A DNA stretch of 8,192 nt from Caryophanales bacterium UBA2753 (GTDB lineage Bacteria > Bacillota_I > Bacilli_A > RFN20 > CAG-826). The DNA lies in NCBI GenBank assembly GCA_002353275.1, contig DEJH01000049.1, forward strand, positions 6,082-14,273. Direction: 5' to 3'. Positions 6,914-8,192 of this stretch are shown here, piece by piece. How positions within the stretch are numbered: the first letter of the stretch is position 1; every line of letters begins with the position of its first letter. A program made the position numbers and the translations under genes. The notes under the pieces were generated by a model. The model saw nothing but the letters and a program-made list of their open reading frames with translations, did not search any database and had not been told where the DNA came from.

Positions 6914-7771
6914 TTATTTCTTTCCTTTCCTCATTCCGAGATATCTCGCTGCCATATCTGGTAGCCATCTGAATATAACGATGATATCGAAGTGGATTAA
7001 GGCTTGTCCTAATACTGATAGAGCAAGCTTAAGACCACTATCATTAGTTTTATAATTTTTGAAAAAACCAACTTCTTTATGGAATTTTCCTGTTTCATAA
7101 TATCGGTTATATAACTGCTTTAATGTGTACTTATGTGAATGTTCTACGATTGCTTCTGCAACATATGCTTTTTTATATCCATTATCTAAAACGAATTTAG
7201 AATAAAGCATATCTTCACCCATCATTACGTTATAACCTTGATAACCGTTTAATTTAATAAATACATTTCTATCTAAAGCAGAGAATGCATCACTAGAGAA
7301 GAAGGCCATGATTTGTAATCTATCAATATCTTCTTTACTAACAACGTATCCTTCTTTTGGATAATTCTTCTTACGAATGTATTTTTCAATGCTATGGTTA
7401 TTACATGTCTGTCTTCCATAGACATAAACCACTTCATCATTTAAGGCATCAGTTAATTTCTTAAGAGCGTATTCATCAGTGATTTTAATATCTTGAGAAC
7501 AAAGAACGACAATTTCACTATCACAATATTCTCTAATCGCTTTTTCTCTAGTTAAACTATGAGAGAATTCTTCTTGAGTAACTGTGAAATAAGAGATCAC
7601 ATTTTCTTCCATAAAAGAGATAATCTCTTGATCAACGTTTTCATTTGATAGAGTCAAAGAAAAAACAATTTTCCTAATATTGACTTCTTTTTGATTCTTA
7701 ATAGCAGTGTAAAGGTTCTTTATTTGCTCTAGGTTTTTATAAACCGGAGAGACGACATTAATAGTTCGCAT
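6914..7771 (-). CDS. Family 2 glycosyltransferase, 'FxHG-TR' rhamnosyltransferase type
   Basis: First gene of the operon, 285 residues, a GT-A fold enzyme likely acting at the cytosolic membrane face. Seen: the N-terminal strand INVVSPVYKNLEQ (4-16), FSHSLTR (69-75) in the place of the family's FDHGxTR, CSQDI (91-95) in the place of TQDA (the DXD-equivalent), GEDMLYS (185-191) with the expected catalytic Asp in the Glu-Asp pair, and VEHSHKYTLKQLYNRYYETG (209-228), a hallmark of this rhamnosyltransferase group. The C-terminus has a moderately hydrophobic stretch (about 247-268) and a basic tail. An in-frame TAG lies two codons before the ATG and no other start fits the fold, so the start is firm even though no Shine-Dalgarno is visible. 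Rhamnose as donor is inferred from family and the adjacent rmlA. Confidence 0.87.
   Translation of the reverse strand: MRTINVVSPVYKNLEQIKNLYTAIKNQKEVNIRKIVFSLTLSNENVDQEIISFMEENVISYFTVTQEEFSHSLTREKAIREYCDSEIVVLCSQDIKITDEYALKKLTDALNDEVVYVYGRQTCNNHSIEKYIRKKNYPKEGYVVSKEDIDRLQIMAFFSSDAFSALDRNVFIKLNGYQGYNVMMGEDMLYSKFVLDNGYKKAYVAEAIVEHSHKYTLKQLYNRYYETGKFHKEVGFFKNYKTNDSGLKLALSVLGQALIHFDIIVIFRWLPDMAARYLGMRKGKK
6920..6931 (-). promoter_or_regulatory. Ribosome binding site of rmlA
   Basis: A tandem purine tract AGGAAAGGAAAG on the minus strand ends seven bases before the rmlA ATG (6912-6910). It lies wholly in the last codons of the upstream glycosyltransferase gene and encodes part of its basic Arg-Lys-Gly-Lys-Lys tail. 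It supports the rmlA start. Confidence 0.6.
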
Positions 7772-7777
7772 ACGCTA

Positions 7778-7806
7778 TGTATACTATATACGTAAACGCG
7801 TGAGAA
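7778..7806 (-). promoter_or_regulatory. Weak candidate promoter for the eight-gene operon
   Basis: Between the terminator and the ATG at 7771 there are only about 33 bases. The best fit on the minus strand is TTCTCA (7806-7801), a 17-base spacer and TATACA (7783-7778), which matches 8 of 12 consensus positions. An overlapping TATAGT (7788-7783) is a better -10 but has no matching -35. Either would give a leader of only a few bases. The stretch is AT/TA-rich and holds the short dyad TATACTATA (7780-7788). Read-through from upstream is the alternative source of transcription. Confidence 0.25.
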
Positions 7807-7840
7807 AAAAAGAAATATCCGTTTTATAGGACATTCTTTC
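7805..7840 (-). terminator. Probable intrinsic terminator after the partial glycosyltransferase gene
   Basis: On the minus strand GAAAGAATGTCC (7840-7829) can pair with GGATATTTCTTT (7820-7809), with two C-G pairs at the loop, one G-U pair and one bulged T, around an eight-base loop. The 3' arm runs into a T-tract (CTTTTTTTC). The TAA stop codon (7826-7824) lies in the loop. The stem is AT-rich and imperfect, so it is weaker than the one at 62-83 and may be leaky. Confidence 0.6.
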
Positions 7841-8192
7841 GTATCAAATATTTGAGATAGAGATATTGACTGGTGGAATATTTAAGTCGTTTTTCTTTAA
7901 GCAACTCTCTTTTTAACTTCTTATCTTCTGTGTAATTAGCGATAAGAGTAAGAACATGTTTATATTCTTCATTCATTTCATCTCCATAATATTCTAATAA
8001 CGCTTTTGCGTTTCTTTGTCTTTGATGAATGAATTTAGGATCTTTAACTTTCTTAAAAAGGATATCCCAATATTTCGCTAAACCTTTTTTTGAACCAATA
8101 ACGTTATTGCCGTGTTGTCTATAAGACATATGGGAAGATTTATCAAAATATACTTCTCCAAACATGCACGCAATTTTATATAAAGTCCAATC
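7824..8192 (-). CDS. Family 2 glycosyltransferase, C-terminal part only
   Basis: The last 122 residues of a gene whose 5' part lies beyond the right edge; the frame is open to the last base. The visible part begins at Asp-Trp-Thr-Leu, the 'HDW' region of the RfbG-like GT2 group, followed by FGEVYFDKSSHMSYRQHGNN and a Lys-rich helical tail ending in KYLIRKNVL. The catalytic N-terminal domain with the DXD motif is not in view. It aligns end to end with the C-terminus of the glycosyltransferase at 82-996, sharing FDKSSHMSYRQHG exactly and the LLxEKRLxY and YLI[RK] patterns near the end, so the two are paralogues and likely have related donors. It belongs to the transcription unit before the terminator at 7805-7840. 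Confidence 0.85.
   Translation of the reverse strand, partial: DWTLYKIACMFGEVYFDKSSHMSYRQHGNNVIGSKKGLAKYWDILFKKVKDPKFIHQRQRNAKALLEYYGDEMNEEYKHVLTLIANYTEDKKLKRELLKEKRLKYSTSQYLYLKYLIRKNVL

Noticed and set aside
7771..7800. TA-rich, partly palindromic stretch before the first gene as an operator or attachment site
   Set aside because: Only the 9-base TATACTATA dyad and a separate TACG/CGTA pair match; the outer arms do not pair cleanly and there is no integrase or repressor gene nearby, so it is noted only within the weak promoter call.

Overview
The window is a compact polysaccharide locus with every supported gene on the minus strand, so it reads from the right edge to the left. DNA is AT-rich, TGG is used for Trp and TGA is used as a stop (in rmlD), so the standard code fits. 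The AT-rich composition, AGGAG-type ribosome sites and protein style suggest a low-GC Firmicute, possibly a gut-type Bacilli/Erysipelotrichia relative. This is an inference; no marker gene is present to place it.

In transcription order: (1) the last 122 residues of a family-2 glycosyltransferase cut by the right edge (7824-8192), closed by a hairpin/T-tract terminator that overlaps its stop codon; (2) an eight-gene run from 7771 to 82 with gaps of 1 to 11 bases or small overlaps: a GT2 of the 'FxHG-TR' rhamnosyltransferase type, rmlA, rmlC, rmlD, a second rhamnosyltransferase-like GT2 (RfbF/RfbN type), rmlB, a Wzx/PST-type flippase and a third GT2 with FCDQDDVW and YRQHG motifs; (3) a strong intrinsic terminator at 62-83, again overlapping the stop codon; (4) a good sigma-A-type promoter (TTGAAT-17-TAGAAT) firing out of the left edge toward an unseen gene.

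The genes work as one unit. RmlA, RmlB, RmlC and RmlD are the full set that turns glucose-1-phosphate and dTTP into dTDP-L-rhamnose. The three complete glycosyltransferases, and the partial one, are all of kinds often found as rhamnosyltransferases, and the flippase would move a lipid-linked glycan across the membrane. The likely product is a rhamnose-containing cell-wall or capsular polysaccharide. No initiating phospho-glycosyltransferase, Wzy polymerase, chain-length regulator or attachment enzyme is visible; these would have to lie outside the window.

I see no RNA genes, mobile elements or CRISPR, and no gene-free stretch over 300 bases. This is a well-known type of locus. The points worth a second look are small: paralogous GT2 genes flanking the locus that share a 34/36-base direct repeat, terminators nested on stop codons, and a first gene whose start has no Shine-Dalgarno sequence.
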